Shown piece after piece: positions 23,961 to 33,729 of a DNA stretch of 64,000 bases; positions within the stretch are counted from its first letter, which is position 1, and each line of letters starts with the position of its first letter. A model generated the notes under the pieces. That model was given only the letters and a program-made list of their open reading frames with translations, was not told the DNA's origin and ran no database searches. This stretch comes from Cytophagales bacterium (lineage in GTDB: Bacteria > Bacteroidota > Bacteroidia > Cytophagales > Cyclobacteriaceae). The stretch spans positions 146,169 to 210,168 of the forward strand of contig JAFLBR010000008.1 in the NCBI GenBank assembly GCA_017303795.1, written 5' to 3'. Made by a program: the position numbers and the translations under genes.

Positions 23961-26216
23961 ATGGAAACTCCCGACTTTAAAAAATTTGCCAGCCGGTTTT
24001 TAAACACAACCGCCAGCCATATTTTTCTAACCGGAAAGGCGGGCACAGGTAAAACAACTTTTTTGAAGAGCCTGGCCGAGCACACGCACAAAAATTTTAT
24101 TGTGGTTGCACCCACTGGTATTGCTGCACTAAATGCCGGAGGTGTTACTATTCATTCACAATTTTTAATTCCTCCGGCCACGTTCATCCCCGATCGTTAC
24201 CTGCCCGAAAACTTAACTGCTGGCGGGCGATACATTAACTCACAAACGCTGGCCCGTAAACATCCGCTTAACAGTTTACGCAAACAAGTGTTACGCGCTA
24301 TCGACTTATTAGTGATAGATGAAGTAAGTATGCTGCGAGCCGATTTGCTGGATGCGATCGACTATCGTATGAAAGCCGCACGCGGAAATTTTAATCAGAG
24401 CTTTGGTGGTGTACAAGTGTTATTTATTGGCGATTTATTTCAGTTGCCTCCGGTAGTTCGAAATGATGAACAGGAATTATTGAGTCGCTATTATTCCTCA
24501 CCCTGGTTTTATGAAGCCTTGGCTTTGCGCGATAATCAACCTGTATATATTGAGTTGGATAAAATTTTTCGCCAGCACGATGAAGCCTTCATTCGCATTT
24601 TGAATAATCTGCGCAACAGCAATATTGAGCCGGATGATATAGATGAACTTAATCGACATTATCAGACTTCCGATCAGATTGATGAATTGCAGGAAGTGAT
24701 TACCCTTACTACACATAATTATAAAGCCGATCAGTTGAACAGGCAAGCATTAGATAACCTGCCTTCTGAGCCGCATTATTTTGAAGCTGTTCTGGTTGGT
24801 GAGTTTCCAGAGAGTATGTATCCGGTGCATCCACAATTGGAGTTGAAGGAAGGTGCGCAGATTATGTTTGTACGCAACGATACTAGTTTAGAGAAAAGAT
24901 ATTTTAATGGAAAGCTGGCCACTGTAACGCGCATCGATGAAGATAAAGTTTGGGTGCTGCTGGCTGGCACAAAAGAGTTGTATCAGCTTTCGCGCGAACG
25001 CTGGGAGAATAAGAAATATTCGGTTGATAAAACCAACCATGTGTTGAATGAAGATGTGATTGGTTCATTTGAACAATACCCGGTCAAGTTGGCGTGGGCG
25101 ATAACGGTGCATAAAAGTCAGGGGTTAACGTTTGATAAGGCCGTGATTGATGTAGCGCAGGCTTTTGCTGATGGCCAGGTGTATGTGGCGCTTTCGCGAT
25201 TACGTTCTTTGGATGGATTGATTCTTCGTTCAAAAATTAATCCGCAAGCCATTCGTACCGATAGTAACATTCAATCTTTTACTAATCAGGCACATCAACC
25301 CGATAAGTTGCATCAGGTAATTGAAACGCAACAGCGGCAATATATTGCCCAATTATTGGCGCAGACTTTTTCGTTCGAGGGTTTGTTGAAGGAAATTAAT
25401 TACATAGAGAAAAACAAAGAGCCAGAGCAATTTGAAGACCCGACCATGAAACCCGTATTGGCTCAGATTACCGAAACTTTGACAAATGAAAAAACCAACA
25501 CCGAACGGTTTCGAAATCAATTACTGAGTTTAATCGCGCAAGCCACGCGCGAGCAATTACTGGAACGCATTGAAAAAGGTAGCGCCTATTATAGTAAACT
25601 GATGTTGGATCAACTGCGGTTGCTGCTTAATCACATCGAATCCATAAAGCGACAGAAACGAGTAAAGACATACCTTGCACAACTACAGGAAATTGATCAA
25701 CTGCTTACGCGAAAGCTAACCGAATTGCATCAGGCACACTTGATTGTTTCGCAAATAATAAATGGTACCGAGTTGTTTGACTTACGGGCAGTACGAACAA
25801 CGGTTGAAACAGAACGCGGAAAGTTACTACTGGAAATTGATCCGGCACCAGTGGTTAGTAAACCTGCTAAAAAGAAGAGCCGGGAAAAGCGAAACAAAGA
25901 AGGTGATAAAAGCACCTACGATGTTACGTTGGATTATTTTAAGTCAGGGCTTAAACCGGAAGACATTGCCAAAGAACGCGGACTGACTTTAGGTACAATT
26001 GAAGGTCACTTGGCAAAAGCCGTAGAGACTGCACAATTAGATATTGATGCCTTTATGCCAAAAGCTGAAGTAGATGAGATAATGAACGCGATGCAGGAAT
26101 TGCCGGAGTCTTTTGTTTCGAAGGAATTGTATGACAAGCTGAATGGTAAATTTGGTTATGGCAAACTGAAAGCGGTGATGGCGCATGTGAAAGTGCAAGG
26201 GGAGAAACCAGTGTAA
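23961..26216 (+). CDS. PIF1-like DNA helicase with C-terminal HTH
   Basis: A 751-residue superfamily 1 helicase. Walker A GKAGTGKTT is at 25-33, PTGIAALNAGG follows as motif Ia, and Walker B is LLVIDEVSML near 116-125. Later motifs include GDLFQLPPVV, KLAWAITVHKSQGLTFDKAV and VALSRLRSLDGL (motif VI). The order is that of PIF1/RRM3-type helicases, which unwind DNA 5' to 3'. After a coiled middle part comes a Lys/Arg-rich linker (about 620-640) and a helix-turn-helix (DIAKERGLTLGTIEGHLAKA), as found at the end of RecQ-type and other Bacteroidota helicases. Confidence 0.88.
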   Translation: METPDFKKFASRFLNTTASHIFLTGKAGTGKTTFLKSLAEHTHKNFIVVAPTGIAALNAGGVTIHSQFLIPPATFIPDRYLPENLTAGGRYINSQTLARKHPLNSLRKQVLRAIDLLVIDEVSMLRADLLDAIDYRMKAARGNFNQSFGGVQVLFIGDLFQLPPVVRNDEQELLSRYYSSPWFYEALALRDNQPVYIELDKIFRQHDEAFIRILNNLRNSNIEPDDIDELNRHYQTSDQIDELQEVITLTTHNYKADQLNRQALDNLPSEPHYFEAVLVGEFPESMYPVHPQLELKEGAQIMFVRNDTSLEKRYFNGKLATVTRIDEDKVWVLLAGTKELYQLSRERWENKKYSVDKTNHVLNEDVIGSFEQYPVKLAWAITVHKSQGLTFDKAVIDVAQAFADGQVYVALSRLRSLDGLILRSKINPQAIRTDSNIQSFTNQAHQPDKLHQVIETQQRQYIAQLLAQTFSFEGLLKEINYIEKNKEPEQFEDPTMKPVLAQITETLTNEKTNTERFRNQLLSLIAQATREQLLERIEKGSAYYSKLMLDQLRLLLNHIESIKRQKRVKTYLAQLQEIDQLLTRKLTELHQAHLIVSQIINGTELFDLRAVRTTVETERGKLLLEIDPAPVVSKPAKKKSREKRNKEGDKSTYDVTLDYFKSGLKPEDIAKERGLTLGTIEGHLAKAVETAQLDIDAFMPKAEVDEIMNAMQELPESFVSKELYDKLNGKFGYGKLKAVMAHVKVQGEKPV

Positions 26217-26223
26217 CTACTTC

Positions 26224-27015
26224 TTACAAATGCCTTAAAAATGCTTCGCGGTTTTCCAGAAAAGCTTTTGTAATCTGATAGTGTTCGGTATCCTCATAAC
26301 TTACGCGCTGCATTTTACCTTCGCGGATTTCATACAAGGCCGCTCCCGGTATTCCCATCATTATAGGAGAATGTGTGGCGATTATAATTTGTGCTTGTTC
26401 ACGCTTCACCAATTCTATCAATAACGAGATTAACGACAGTTGCCTTACAGGCGAAAGCGAAGCCTCGGGTTCGTCCAGAATATAAACTCCTTTCTGCGTT
26501 AAGCGCGATTCAAAAATTTTAAGAAAGCCTTCACCATGCGAATAGGCATTTAAGTCCTGTCCGTATTTTTCGACCAACGCATTTTTCTGTTTGGTAACCA
26601 TAGCCCGCACTCTGTCCAATCCACCACCTTCCAGCGAAGCTTCCCAATCCTGCATATCTTTATCAAACGCACTTCTTACATCTTGTATCGATCGTACAAA
26701 GCCTAAAAAATCTTCAGCCCGAAAAAACAAACCGCGTTTACTTTTAACACCCCATGTAAGTTTAATAAATGGAGCCAAGGCCTTGGCGGCTTTTAATGAA
26801 CCATCACTTTCAATATTCTGGCTGCTGATGGTGGGCAAGCCAATGGCATAGGCCATACTTTCCAACAAGGTTGATTTACCCGAACCATTCTCACCAATGA
26901 AAATGGATATAGGAGCTTCAAATTCCAATTGCTCAAAAGCTTTTAACACCGGCAACGAAAACGGAAATCCGTTTTGCTCAAAAGGTTTAAATGCGAGAGA
27001 CCGGACAATCAGCAT
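26224..27015 (-). CDS. AAA/ABC-type ATP-binding protein (OLD-like)
   Basis: A 263-residue soluble ATPase with an ABC/SMC-like nucleotide-binding fold. Walker A is at 42-49 (GENGSGKS), a signature-like segment is SHGEGFLKIFES, and Walker B is GVYILDEPEASLS, followed by the His-loop IIATHSPIMM. There is no membrane domain and no partner gene. Similar stand-alone ATPases are annotated as AAA_21 or YbbB/OLD-like and are sometimes part of defence systems, but no such neighbour lies here. It converges with the helicase gene, 7 bases between stops. Confidence 0.82.
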   Translation of the reverse strand: MLIVRSLAFKPFEQNGFPFSLPVLKAFEQLEFEAPISIFIGENGSGKSTLLESMAYAIGLPTISSQNIESDGSLKAAKALAPFIKLTWGVKSKRGLFFRAEDFLGFVRSIQDVRSAFDKDMQDWEASLEGGGLDRVRAMVTKQKNALVEKYGQDLNAYSHGEGFLKIFESRLTQKGVYILDEPEASLSPVRQLSLISLLIELVKREQAQIIIATHSPIMMGIPGAALYEIREGKMQRVSYEDTEHYQITKAFLENREAFLRHL

Positions 27016-27141
27016 AGTTCAATTTTCGAAAAGTGAAGTTGAGGATTAAAAATGAAAATAGCCAGATAGATAATACCACTTTTAAAAGTGCAATATTGTA
27101 AATAGATTTCTGATTCAGGATTAAATACAAATAAGCCAATT

Positions 27142-27648
27142 ATGAAAAAATTAATTGTTCTCGTGCTGCTTGTAGCACCAGCGTTAGCAAATGCACAAAC
27201 CAAAGATTATAACTCCGATGTAAAATCGGTAGATGCCATTATGCATGCTTTGTACGATGTAATTTCGGGCGACCCCGGTGCGCCCCGCGATTGGGATCGC
27301 TTTCGGTTTTTGTTTAAACCCGATGCTAAACTTATTCCTTCCCGTAAGGATGACAAAGGCAATTTTGAACTGCGCACTATGACACCCGAAGATTATGTGC
27401 AATTTTTTTCATCGCGCATCAGCACGGGTTTTTTTGAACGCGAGCTGAGTCGCAAGGAAGATGCGTTTGGAACGGTGGTGCATGCTTTCAGTACGTATGA
27501 AACTAAAGAGAAGAAGGACGGGCCGGTAACCAATCGCGGCATTAATAGCATTCAGTTGTTTAAAGACAAAGACCGCTATTACATTGTAAATATTTTCTGG
27601 TGTGCCGAAAGTCTGGGGTTTCCGTTGCCGGATAAATATTTGAAATGA
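27142..27648 (+). CDS. Exported NTF2/SnoaL-like protein
   Basis: A 168-residue exported protein (signal peptide MKKLIVLVLLVAPALANAQ). The mature part fits an NTF2-like fold: VKSVDAIMHALYDVISGDPG, then WDRFRFLFKPDAKLIPS, and a final strand with SIQLFKDKDRYYIVNIFW. Function is unknown. It shares a bidirectional terminator (27655-27690) with the convergent globin gene. Confidence 0.7.
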   Translation: MKKLIVLVLLVAPALANAQTKDYNSDVKSVDAIMHALYDVISGDPGAPRDWDRFRFLFKPDAKLIPSRKDDKGNFELRTMTPEDYVQFFSSRISTGFFERELSRKEDAFGTVVHAFSTYETKEKKDGPVTNRGINSIQLFKDKDRYYIVNIFWCAESLGFPLPDKYLK

Positions 27649-27654
27649 TTTTGG

Positions 27655-27690
27655 AAACCTATAAACTCTCCAAGACCTTATAGGTTTTTT
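27655..27690 (+). terminator. Terminator between convergent genes
   Basis: A perfect 10-base stem (AAACCTATAA with TTATAGGTTT) with T runs on both strands; it can serve both the NTF2-like gene and the globin gene. Confidence 0.8.
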
Positions 27691-28066
27691 ACTGTTCCTC
27701 CCCCTGATTAACCATAAACATAGCCGTGGGGATAAACCTTTTAAAGAGTTCATCTTTTAAAGGCTCATCAATCGGTAAGGTGCCAATGGCTTTGTTCATG
27801 CACGCCAGCCATGCTACGGCTTCATCGTTACCAATGGGGTGCGGCAAGTGGCGGGCCCGTAGTTGCGGGTGACCGTACTGTTGCGAATAAAGCGCTGGGC
27901 CGCCCAGAAATTGTGTTAAGAACAGCCGTTGTTTTTCTTTAATCAGTTCTTTATCGGTTTTAAACAAGTGACTGATTTCTGGATGCACGAAAACGAGATC
28001 ATAGAACTGATCTACCAATCGTGAGATATTTTCTGAACCAAGTTTTTCGTAGAGGGTGGGTGGCAT
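27689..28066 (-). CDS. Truncated hemoglobin, group II type
   Basis: A 125-residue globin. ATG 28066 gives MPPTLYEKLGSENISRLVDQ, the normal start of the family; an upstream in-frame start at 28132 would add 22 residues inside the toxin gene. Family marks are Tyr22 (B10, QFYDLVF), the proximal His73 (LRARHLPHPIG) and Trp86 at position G8 (AVAWLACM), which fits group II (trHbO). Such proteins bind O2 or act in NO and peroxide chemistry. It follows a ParE-type toxin gene by 13 bases on the same strand, an unexplained link. Confidence 0.88.
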   Translation of the reverse strand: MPPTLYEKLGSENISRLVDQFYDLVFVHPEISHLFKTDKELIKEKQRLFLTQFLGGPALYSQQYGHPQLRARHLPHPIGNDEAVAWLACMNKAIGTLPIDEPLKDELFKRFIPTAMFMVNQGEEQ

Positions 28067-28079
28067 AGGTAGAATACTT

Positions 28080-28370
28080 TCATTTGGGTCTTTTCTTTGG
28101 ATGTTGTCGAGTGTCAAAGAAGACAAGAACAATAATGGTTTCTTTTTTTATTCTGTAAAAAATTCTGGTTTGCCTGGTTAATTGAAATCCGTAAATATTT
28201 TTCTCTCGAACTTCAATCACGCCCATTTCAGGGAAAAGCTCCAATAGATCAAGAAAATCTATAACCTTTTGTTCGAAAGCACTCGCAACTAAATCGCCCC
28301 ATTTTCCTTCGATATAATTTTTTATTGATAAGAAGCTTTTTGTTGCCCTTTTGCTTAACCTGATTCTCAT
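28080..28370 (-). CDS. ParE/RelE-type toxin
   Basis: A 96-residue toxin of the ParE/RelE superfamily: LSKRATKSFLSIKNYIEGKW is the N-terminal helix pair, followed by FLDLLELFPEMGVIEV, GFQLTRQTRIFYRIKKETII and the terminal strand LVFFDTRQHPKK. The final D-T/S-R-Q-x-P motif is shared with the toxin at 46178-46471 (DSRQDPK). The ATG overlaps the antitoxin stop by four bases, the usual coupled layout. The target (gyrase or mRNA) is unknown. Confidence 0.82.
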   Translation of the reverse strand: MRIRLSKRATKSFLSIKNYIEGKWGDLVASAFEQKVIDFLDLLELFPEMGVIEVREKNIYGFQLTRQTRIFYRIKKETIIVLVFFDTRQHPKKRPK

Positions 28371-28591
28371 TTGGATTTAAAAAACTGATCTCGATCAATC
28401 AGATTCGACTCGTCTTCAGATTCTTCATAGGCAAGCATAACTTCCTGTTGCTGCTCGGTTGTTAGCGAATCCCAAATCCGGCTGGTTTTTTCGCGCGACT
28501 TTAAAAAGTCATAAACGGATTGCAGCAATTGTTCACTTTCAATGCTCTCCACAATTTTATGAATGTTAGATTTTAGTTCAGGTGCGCTCAT
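28367..28591 (-). CDS. Antitoxin of a ParE-type module (MSAPELKS family)
   Basis: A 74-residue acidic helical protein beginning MSAPELKSNIHKIVESIESE. The N-terminal MSAPELKS and LLxxxYxxL pattern recurs in the antitoxin at 46456-46692. It overlaps the toxin start by four bases. Such antitoxins probably bind the toxin with the C-terminal acidic part (AYEESEDESNLIDRDQF). No clear DNA-binding motif is seen, and no promoter box was found directly upstream. Confidence 0.72.
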   Translation of the reverse strand: MSAPELKSNIHKIVESIESEQLLQSVYDFLKSREKTSRIWDSLTTEQQQEVMLAYEESEDESNLIDRDQFFKSK

Positions 28592-28743
28592 GGTTGTATT
28601 TTAATTCGAAGTTATTGAATTTTATTGGATTGCTTAGTTTAATCTGATGATGAAATTTTTCTAAATGTTAGCTTTCAACCTAACAGTATTGCTGAGATTA
28701 AAATCTTAGGCTTAAAAACCTAAAGCAAAAAGATGAAATCAAA

Positions 28744-29475
28744 TCAAAGCTGCCTTCCCGTTACATCCGGATACAAACTTTGTACAGCATCGCTTTGCCA
28801 GTATGCTTTCGTGCTAACATCAAGTAAGGTAAGACTTCCGGTAAATGCGGCACCGGTATCTATATTCCAAACGTTGTGCACGTTCACCGGAACAAACTTG
28901 CTTATCCGCACCGTAGGTGTATGACCAATAAAGATTTCGGTAAACAATTTTAACCGTTTAGGATAATAAGGCGAATCGGGTGTGAGTGTGGCATCCATAG
29001 CCAATGCCATTTCCCAGAGTGTACGATCCCAGATCAGCATTTCCGGATGATGTTCTTGCTGCGGCCCATGAAGAGAGGTGAAGCCAGCATGCACAAATAA
29101 ACGGTTAGCGTTATCGACATAATAATAACGTAGTGCCTGATAAAATTTTAGATGTTGCTGCAATTGTGCTTCGGTTGCGTGTGCATAACTGGCCAGCGTT
29201 GCTTTACCGCCATAGTGGTAAGAACTGTCGGGCAACACACCGGTCGTGAGCCACGTTTCGCAGCAGGCATCGTGGTTGCCTTTTAAGAAAACACAAGTTT
29301 GTTTTTTTGCTAACGCGATCAGAAACTCAATTACCCCGAATGACTCCGGCCAGCCATCTACATAATCGCCCAGAAAAATGAGAGTATCATCTGGCTTAAC
29401 CGGTGCGCGTTCCAGAACTTGTTTGAGGGCAGCCAAACCGCCATGAATATCGCCAATAACAAAAGTGTTGTGCAT
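28744..29475 (-). CDS. Metallophosphoesterase (serine/threonine phosphatase-like)
   Basis: A 243-residue cytoplasmic enzyme of the calcineurin-like fold. Metal and catalytic motifs are GDIHGG (8-13), GDYVDGWP (about 37-44), GNHDACCE (about 69-76) and a late GHTPTV and WNIDTGAAF. These match PPP-type or diadenosine tetraphosphatase-like phosphatases. The substrate cannot be told. A TACTTTTG box lies 12 bases before the ATG on the minus strand (29494-29487), without a clear -33 box. It is separated from the antitoxin gene (which ends this strand's next unit) by 152 bases with no other signal. Confidence 0.85.
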   Translation of the reverse strand: MHNTFVIGDIHGGLAALKQVLERAPVKPDDTLIFLGDYVDGWPESFGVIEFLIALAKKQTCVFLKGNHDACCETWLTTGVLPDSSYHYGGKATLASYAHATEAQLQQHLKFYQALRYYYVDNANRLFVHAGFTSLHGPQQEHHPEMLIWDRTLWEMALAMDATLTPDSPYYPKRLKLFTEIFIGHTPTVRISKFVPVNVHNVWNIDTGAAFTGSLTLLDVSTKAYWQSDAVQSLYPDVTGRQL

Positions 29476-29619
29476 GAGAAGAAACGCAAAAGTAATAATT
29501 GAGGCGGAGAACTTTTTTACCAGAGGTCGGGAATTTGTTTTGAAGATCGCAGAGTGCGTGACTTCCTTGAGGACTAATGAATATGTGGTGCTTTCAACTT
29601 ACTAGATCAAGAATACTAG

Positions 29620-30018
29620 TTAATTGACTACTTGTAAATTATAAATAAGCGATCCCACATTTTTCTTACGCCAGAGAGTCAGGTGTTGGCCATCAAAATT
29701 ATAAGTATGCTTTCCACTTAATGGATAAGCAGGTCCATACAGGGCTGGTATGATAAAGAAGGCAGTGTCAACGAAATTTATAGTGTTTCCAGATAACTCT
29801 ATTCTGCCTGCTCCATACCCAAAGGGTAAGTTGGTTGTGCTTTCATAATGGCCATTAGAAATTAGAAGTGTTACTGAGCCAGAAACATTATCTGATTGTA
29901 TGGTTTCAAATGTTCCGCTAAATTCCATTTCATCGGAAACATTCAAACTCACTTGTGGGTCATCTTGGCAACTAATCAAAGTAAAGAGTAGAAACGACAT
30001 AAAAGAAAATGGTTTCAT
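29620..30018 (-). CDS. Small lipoprotein of unknown function
   Basis: A 132-residue predicted lipoprotein. ATG 30018 is used because it begins the signal peptide MKPFSFMSFLLFTLISC (lipobox LISC, Cys17); the longer frame to 30114 precedes it with polar residues. The mature part is beta-rich (SVTLLISNGHYESTTN, then IELSGNTINFVDTAFFI and HTYNFDGQHLTLW), like small Bacteroidota lipocalin-like lipoproteins, but the family is not recognised with certainty. It stands alone. Confidence 0.6.
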   Translation of the reverse strand: MKPFSFMSFLLFTLISCQDDPQVSLNVSDEMEFSGTFETIQSDNVSGSVTLLISNGHYESTTNLPFGYGAGRIELSGNTINFVDTAFFIIPALYGPAYPLSGKHTYNFDGQHLTLWRKKNVGSLIYNLQVVN

Positions 30019-30138
30019 GATTAATGCTTTCAAATTGGACACAGGAATTTTAGAGGAGGTTGGAATCTGTATATTTGAGGGTCGGGTTTTCGGTCCATCA
30101 TATATACGATCCAACCCAAGTTTAGCGTCCGCACGAAA

Positions 30139-30768
30139 CTACATCTTGGATATCCTTTTTAGTTTATATCTTAAATGAGTCGTCAGATCCGATGGCATTA
30201 CTTCTTCGATTTGAATTTCATAGTTGCTTTTATTAATTCCATCAAAAAGCCTGATTCCACTGCCCAGAAAAACAGGTGCAATGTGAATAAAGAATTCATC
30301 TATAAGACCGGCATTTAAAAATTGTTGAATCGTGTTTGCCCCGCCTTGTATTCTTATATCCTTTCCTTTTGCTGATTTTTTAGCTTTGTCCAACGCACTT
30401 TCTATTCCATCGTTTATAAAGTAAAACGTTGTTGTTCCCTCCTGAATCCAGGGTTCTCGTTTTTCGTGAGTTAACACATAAACATCCGCTTTATACAGAT
30501 CATTAGGCCAAACTACTTCACCTTCCTCAAACATGCGCTTGCCCATAATGAAAGCTCCCGTTCGTTCAATGGTCTCTCTGATAAATTTTCCATCGGGCCC
30601 ATCTTCTTTGCCGCCCTCCATCCCTAGGTATTGCCAGAATGCTTTTTGATTAAACATCCACGAATGTATTTTTCCTGAAACACCACCCATTGGATTTTTA
30701 GGGCCTCTGTTATCTCCTGCAAAATAACCATCAAGTGATATTGCGCTATCGAAAATAATTTTGCTCAT
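30139..30768 (-). CDS. Dihydrofolate reductase-fold (RibD C-terminal) protein
   Basis: A 209-residue protein of the RibD C-terminal / bacterial DHFR-like superfamily. Marks are SAISLDGYFAGDNRGP, GAFIMGKRMFEEGEVVWP, VYVLTHEKREPW and the cofactor turn IRIQGGANTIQQFLNAGLID, ending in PVFLGSGIRLFDG. Such stand-alone proteins bind NADPH-type cofactors; real substrates are usually unknown and they are not DHFR. It starts 23 bases after the stop of the upstream GH63-like gene and is probably cotranscribed with it. Confidence 0.82.
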   Translation of the reverse strand: MSKIIFDSAISLDGYFAGDNRGPKNPMGGVSGKIHSWMFNQKAFWQYLGMEGGKEDGPDGKFIRETIERTGAFIMGKRMFEEGEVVWPNDLYKADVYVLTHEKREPWIQEGTTTFYFINDGIESALDKAKKSAKGKDIRIQGGANTIQQFLNAGLIDEFFIHIAPVFLGSGIRLFDGINKSNYEIQIEEVMPSDLTTHLRYKLKRISKM

Positions 30769-30791
30769 ACTTTACTAATTCTGAATCGTTA

Positions 30792-33440
30792 TTATTTCTT
30801 CTTCCTCGTCATTATCGGTTGAATCAACTTCGCCACAAGTCCCGTCCAACCCGTTTGGTGATTGGCACCTAAGCCGCGGCCGGTATCGCCATCGAAGTAT
30901 TCGTAGAACAGTAAGTTATTTTTAAAGTGTGGATTATTCTGAAACAATTCATCATCGCCATACATGGGTCGCTTACCCTCGGCATTGGTTTTAAACATGC
31001 TGATTAACCGTTGCGAAAGTTCGCTGGCAATTTCGCGCAGCGTAAGCATATTGCCCGAGCCGGTAGGATGTTCTACTTTAAAGTCATCGCCATAATAATG
31101 ATGGAAGCGCTGCAGCGATTCAATGATTAAATAATTTACCGGAAACCAAACCGGCCCGCGCCAGTTGCTGTTGCCCCCAAACAAATACGAATCGCTTTCA
31201 CCTGATTTATACTTTACCGAAAACTGGCTACCATTAGCATGCAGTACATAAGGATTATCGAGATGATGTCGCGAAAGCGCGCGCACACCGTATGGTGATA
31301 AAAATTCTTTTTCGTCTAACATGCGCTTGAGCAAACGCTTCATGCGATGGCCACGCAATAATGAAAGTAAGTGCCGCTGATTTTTTCCGCGATCTCCCCA
31401 GCGCGAAATCAGGTTAGCAAGGTCGGGACGGTTTTGTAAAAACCAATCTAGGCGCTCGGTAAACTCCGGCATCTTCTGAAAAATTTCTTCGTCCAAAACT
31501 TCTACAGCAAACAAAGGAATCAATCCCACCATAGAGCGCACTTTCAATTTCAGGCGTTCGTTATTGGGTAGATTCAACACATCATAGAAAAATTCATCTT
31601 CTTCATCCCACAGGTTAATGCCTTCGTTGTTTACATTGGCCATCGCGCCAGCGATGTATAAAAAGTGTTCAAAGAATTTTGTAGCCAGACTTTGATAGGT
31701 AGGATTTTCTTTCGCCAACTCCAGCGACATGCGCAAGAGATTGAGCGTGTACATGGCCATCCAACTTGTACCGTCCGATTGTTCGATGTAACCTCCGGTA
31801 GGCAGATGTGTACTGCTGCGGTCGAACACACCAATATTATCCATCCCTAAAAAGCCGCCTTGAAAAATGTTGTTACCGCTTTCGTCTTTCTTGTTTACCC
31901 ACCAGGTAAAATTCAGCAGCAGCTTATGAAAAATTTCTTCTAAAAATTTCCGGTCGCGTTTGCCGTCTTGCAGATTGCTATCAATGCGATACACACGCCA
32001 GGCAGCCCACGCATGCACGGGCGGATTCACATCACCAAAGGCCCACTCATATGCAGGCAATTGTCCGTTGGGATGCATGTACCATTCTTTGGTAAGCAAC
32101 AACAATTGATTTTTAGCAAACTCCGGATCGATCATCGCTAACGGCACGGCATGAAAGGCAAGATCCCATGCCGCGTACCACGGGTATTCCCACTTATCGG
32201 GCATGGAAATAATATCGGCATTGTGAAGATGATCCCACTCGCGGTTGCGACCGCGCCTGCGTTCATACGGTGGTGGTGGTTCGTGCGAATCGCCCCGCAT
32301 CCACACATCCAGATCGTAATAATAAAATTGTTTGCTCCACAACATACCGGCCAACGCTTGCCGCTGAATCATTTTTTCTTCTTCGGAATGAATATCTTTT
32401 TGCAGCTCGGCATAATACTCGTTGGTTTCATTTTTTGCCTTCGCTACCAGCTGCTCGAAATGGTGAAATGGTTTTTGATGGAAGCGCGAAGCCAGCCGCA
32501 AGCGTACTACTTTCGATTCGCCAGATTTTACGTTAAGATCGATACGATACGCAGCCTTTGTGCCTTTACTGATTTTATTTACAGCAGCAGGGTAATTAAA
32601 AATGATGTAATCGTTTATGCCATCTTTAAATGTGCCCGGTTGAAAATGCTGATGCAGGCGCCAGGTGTTGGTTTCGTTTTCGCAGAAGAGTGCTTCGTGT
32701 TTCTCTTCGCAACAAAAATAATAGGAGCCAAGTTTTTTATGGCTCGCTTTCATAATGCCTTTGTCGTCTAAATAAATTTCGGGTTTGTTTTCTTCGCCAC
32801 ACCACGCCCAGGTATTTCTAAACCAGAGTGTAGGCAATAATTCAAGTGCAGCAGCTTCCGGCCCACGATTGGTAACCGTAATCTGCATGAGTATATCGCT
32901 TACATCTGCTTTGATGTATTCCACGGCTACATCGAAGTAACGGTCTTCAGCAAAAATATTGGTATCGATTAATTCAAACTCACGATCCTGTTTACCTCTG
33001 CGTTTACTTTCTTCTACCAATTGAGCATACGGATATTCACGCTGAGGATATTTGTATAACATGCGCATGTACGAGTGCGATGGCGTAGAGTCGAGGTAAT
33101 AGTATAACTCTTTTACATCTTCGCCATGGTTGCCTTCGGGATTGGTTAACCCAAAGAAGCGTTCTTTCAGAATCGGATCTTTTTTATTCCACAACGCAAG
33201 CGCCAGACAAAGAAACTGCCTGTCATCAGAAATTCCGGCAATGCCTTCTTCGCCCCAGCGATAGGCTTTGCTGCGAGCCATGTCGTGCGAAATATAATTC
33301 CAGGCATCGCCATTGGCACTGTAGTCTTCGCGCACTGTTCCCCATTGTCGCTCAGTAAGATAGGGCCCCCACTGGCGCCAGTTTTTTACTTTGTCACGAT
33401 CTTCAATCAGTCTTTGTTTCTCGGCTGTCATAGGTTCCAA
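30792..33440 (-). CDS. Glucosidase-like protein, GH63 family
   Basis: An 882-residue protein without a signal peptide, of the GH63-like glucosidase group (bacterial relatives of mannosyl-oligosaccharide glucosidase). An N-terminal beta-sandwich begins [20 protein letters not shown]; the C-terminal (alpha/alpha)6 barrel has [38 protein letters not shown], and [20 protein letters not shown] near the end, which are typical of this family. Substrates of bacterial members are poorly known (alpha-glucosides or mannosyl-glycerate). The size fits the group. It leads a two-gene unit with the DHFR-like gene. Confidence 0.85.
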   Translation of the reverse strand: MEPMTAEKQRLIEDRDKVKNWRQWGPYLTERQWGTVREDYSANGDAWNYISHDMARSKAYRWGEEGIAGISDDRQFLCLALALWNKKDPILKERFFGLTNPEGNHGEDVKELYYYLDSTPSHSYMRMLYKYPQREYPYAQLVEESKRRGKQDREFELIDTNIFAEDRYFDVAVEYIKADVSDILMQITVTNRGPEAAALELLPTLWFRNTWAWCGEENKPEIYLDDKGIMKASHKKLGSYYFCCEEKHEALFCENETNTWRLHQHFQPGTFKDGINDYIIFNYPAAVNKISKGTKAAYRIDLNVKSGESKVVRLRLASRFHQKPFHHFEQLVAKAKNETNEYYAELQKDIHSEEEKMIQRQALAGMLWSKQFYYYDLDVWMRGDSHEPPPPYERRRGRNREWDHLHNADIISMPDKWEYPWYAAWDLAFHAVPLAMIDPEFAKNQLLLLTKEWYMHPNGQLPAYEWAFGDVNPPVHAWAAWRVYRIDSNLQDGKRDRKFLEEIFHKLLLNFTWWVNKKDESGNNIFQGGFLGMDNIGVFDRSSTHLPTGGYIEQSDGTSWMAMYTLNLLRMSLELAKENPTYQSLATKFFEHFLYIAGAMANVNNEGINLWDEEDEFFYDVLNLPNNERLKLKVRSMVGLIPLFAVEVLDEEIFQKMPEFTERLDWFLQNRPDLANLISRWGDRGKNQRHLLSLLRGHRMKRLLKRMLDEKEFLSPYGVRALSRHHLDNPYVLHANGSQFSVKYKSGESDSYLFGGNSNWRGPVWFPVNYLIIESLQRFHHYYGDDFKVEHPTGSGNMLTLREIASELSQRLISMFKTNAEGKRPMYGDDELFQNNPHFKNNLLFYEYFDGDTGRGLGANHQTGWTGLVAKLIQPIMTRKKK

Positions 33441-33606
33441 GTTAACAAAAACTGATTATTGAATTGTTGTATTTTATACGGATGTATTACAAAGATTGAT
33501 GTAAGACGACTTACTACCCACTTACATTGGATTACGTAGGTTTCAACAGAAATTTTGGCGCTGTTCTCCATTTGTAATGGCGAAGTAAAAAAGGTGGGGA
33601 TTTTAA

Positions 33607-33624
33607 ATTACAAATCAGGAACAG
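33607..33624. repeat. Dispersed repeat, left of the YWKNG lipoprotein gene
   Basis: ATTACAAATCAGGAACAG; 17 of 18 bases match the copy at 34917-34934, in the same direction. The other parts of the 289-base gap 33441-33729 show nothing clear. Confidence 0.45.
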
Positions 33625-33729
33625 CTAATTCTAAAGTAGAATCACTGATTCCGAATAGAGAAAGCCTCGCTGAATCGAAAGCGTGAAGTTTTGTGTATCT
33701 TTTTTGAACAGAACCGTTATTAGATAACA

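Noticed and set aside
23888-24115. Extension of the DUF3052-like gene to 24115
   Set aside because: The extra residues overlap the helicase start and Walker A region on the other strand and look like its reverse reading.
26224-27015. A defence system built on the OLD-like ATPase
   Set aside because: No nuclease, reverse transcriptase or other defence partner lies beside it; helicase and ATPase are convergent and probably unrelated.
28067-28132. Longer start of the globin at 28132
   Set aside because: The extra 22 residues lie inside the toxin gene and are outside the usual globin start.
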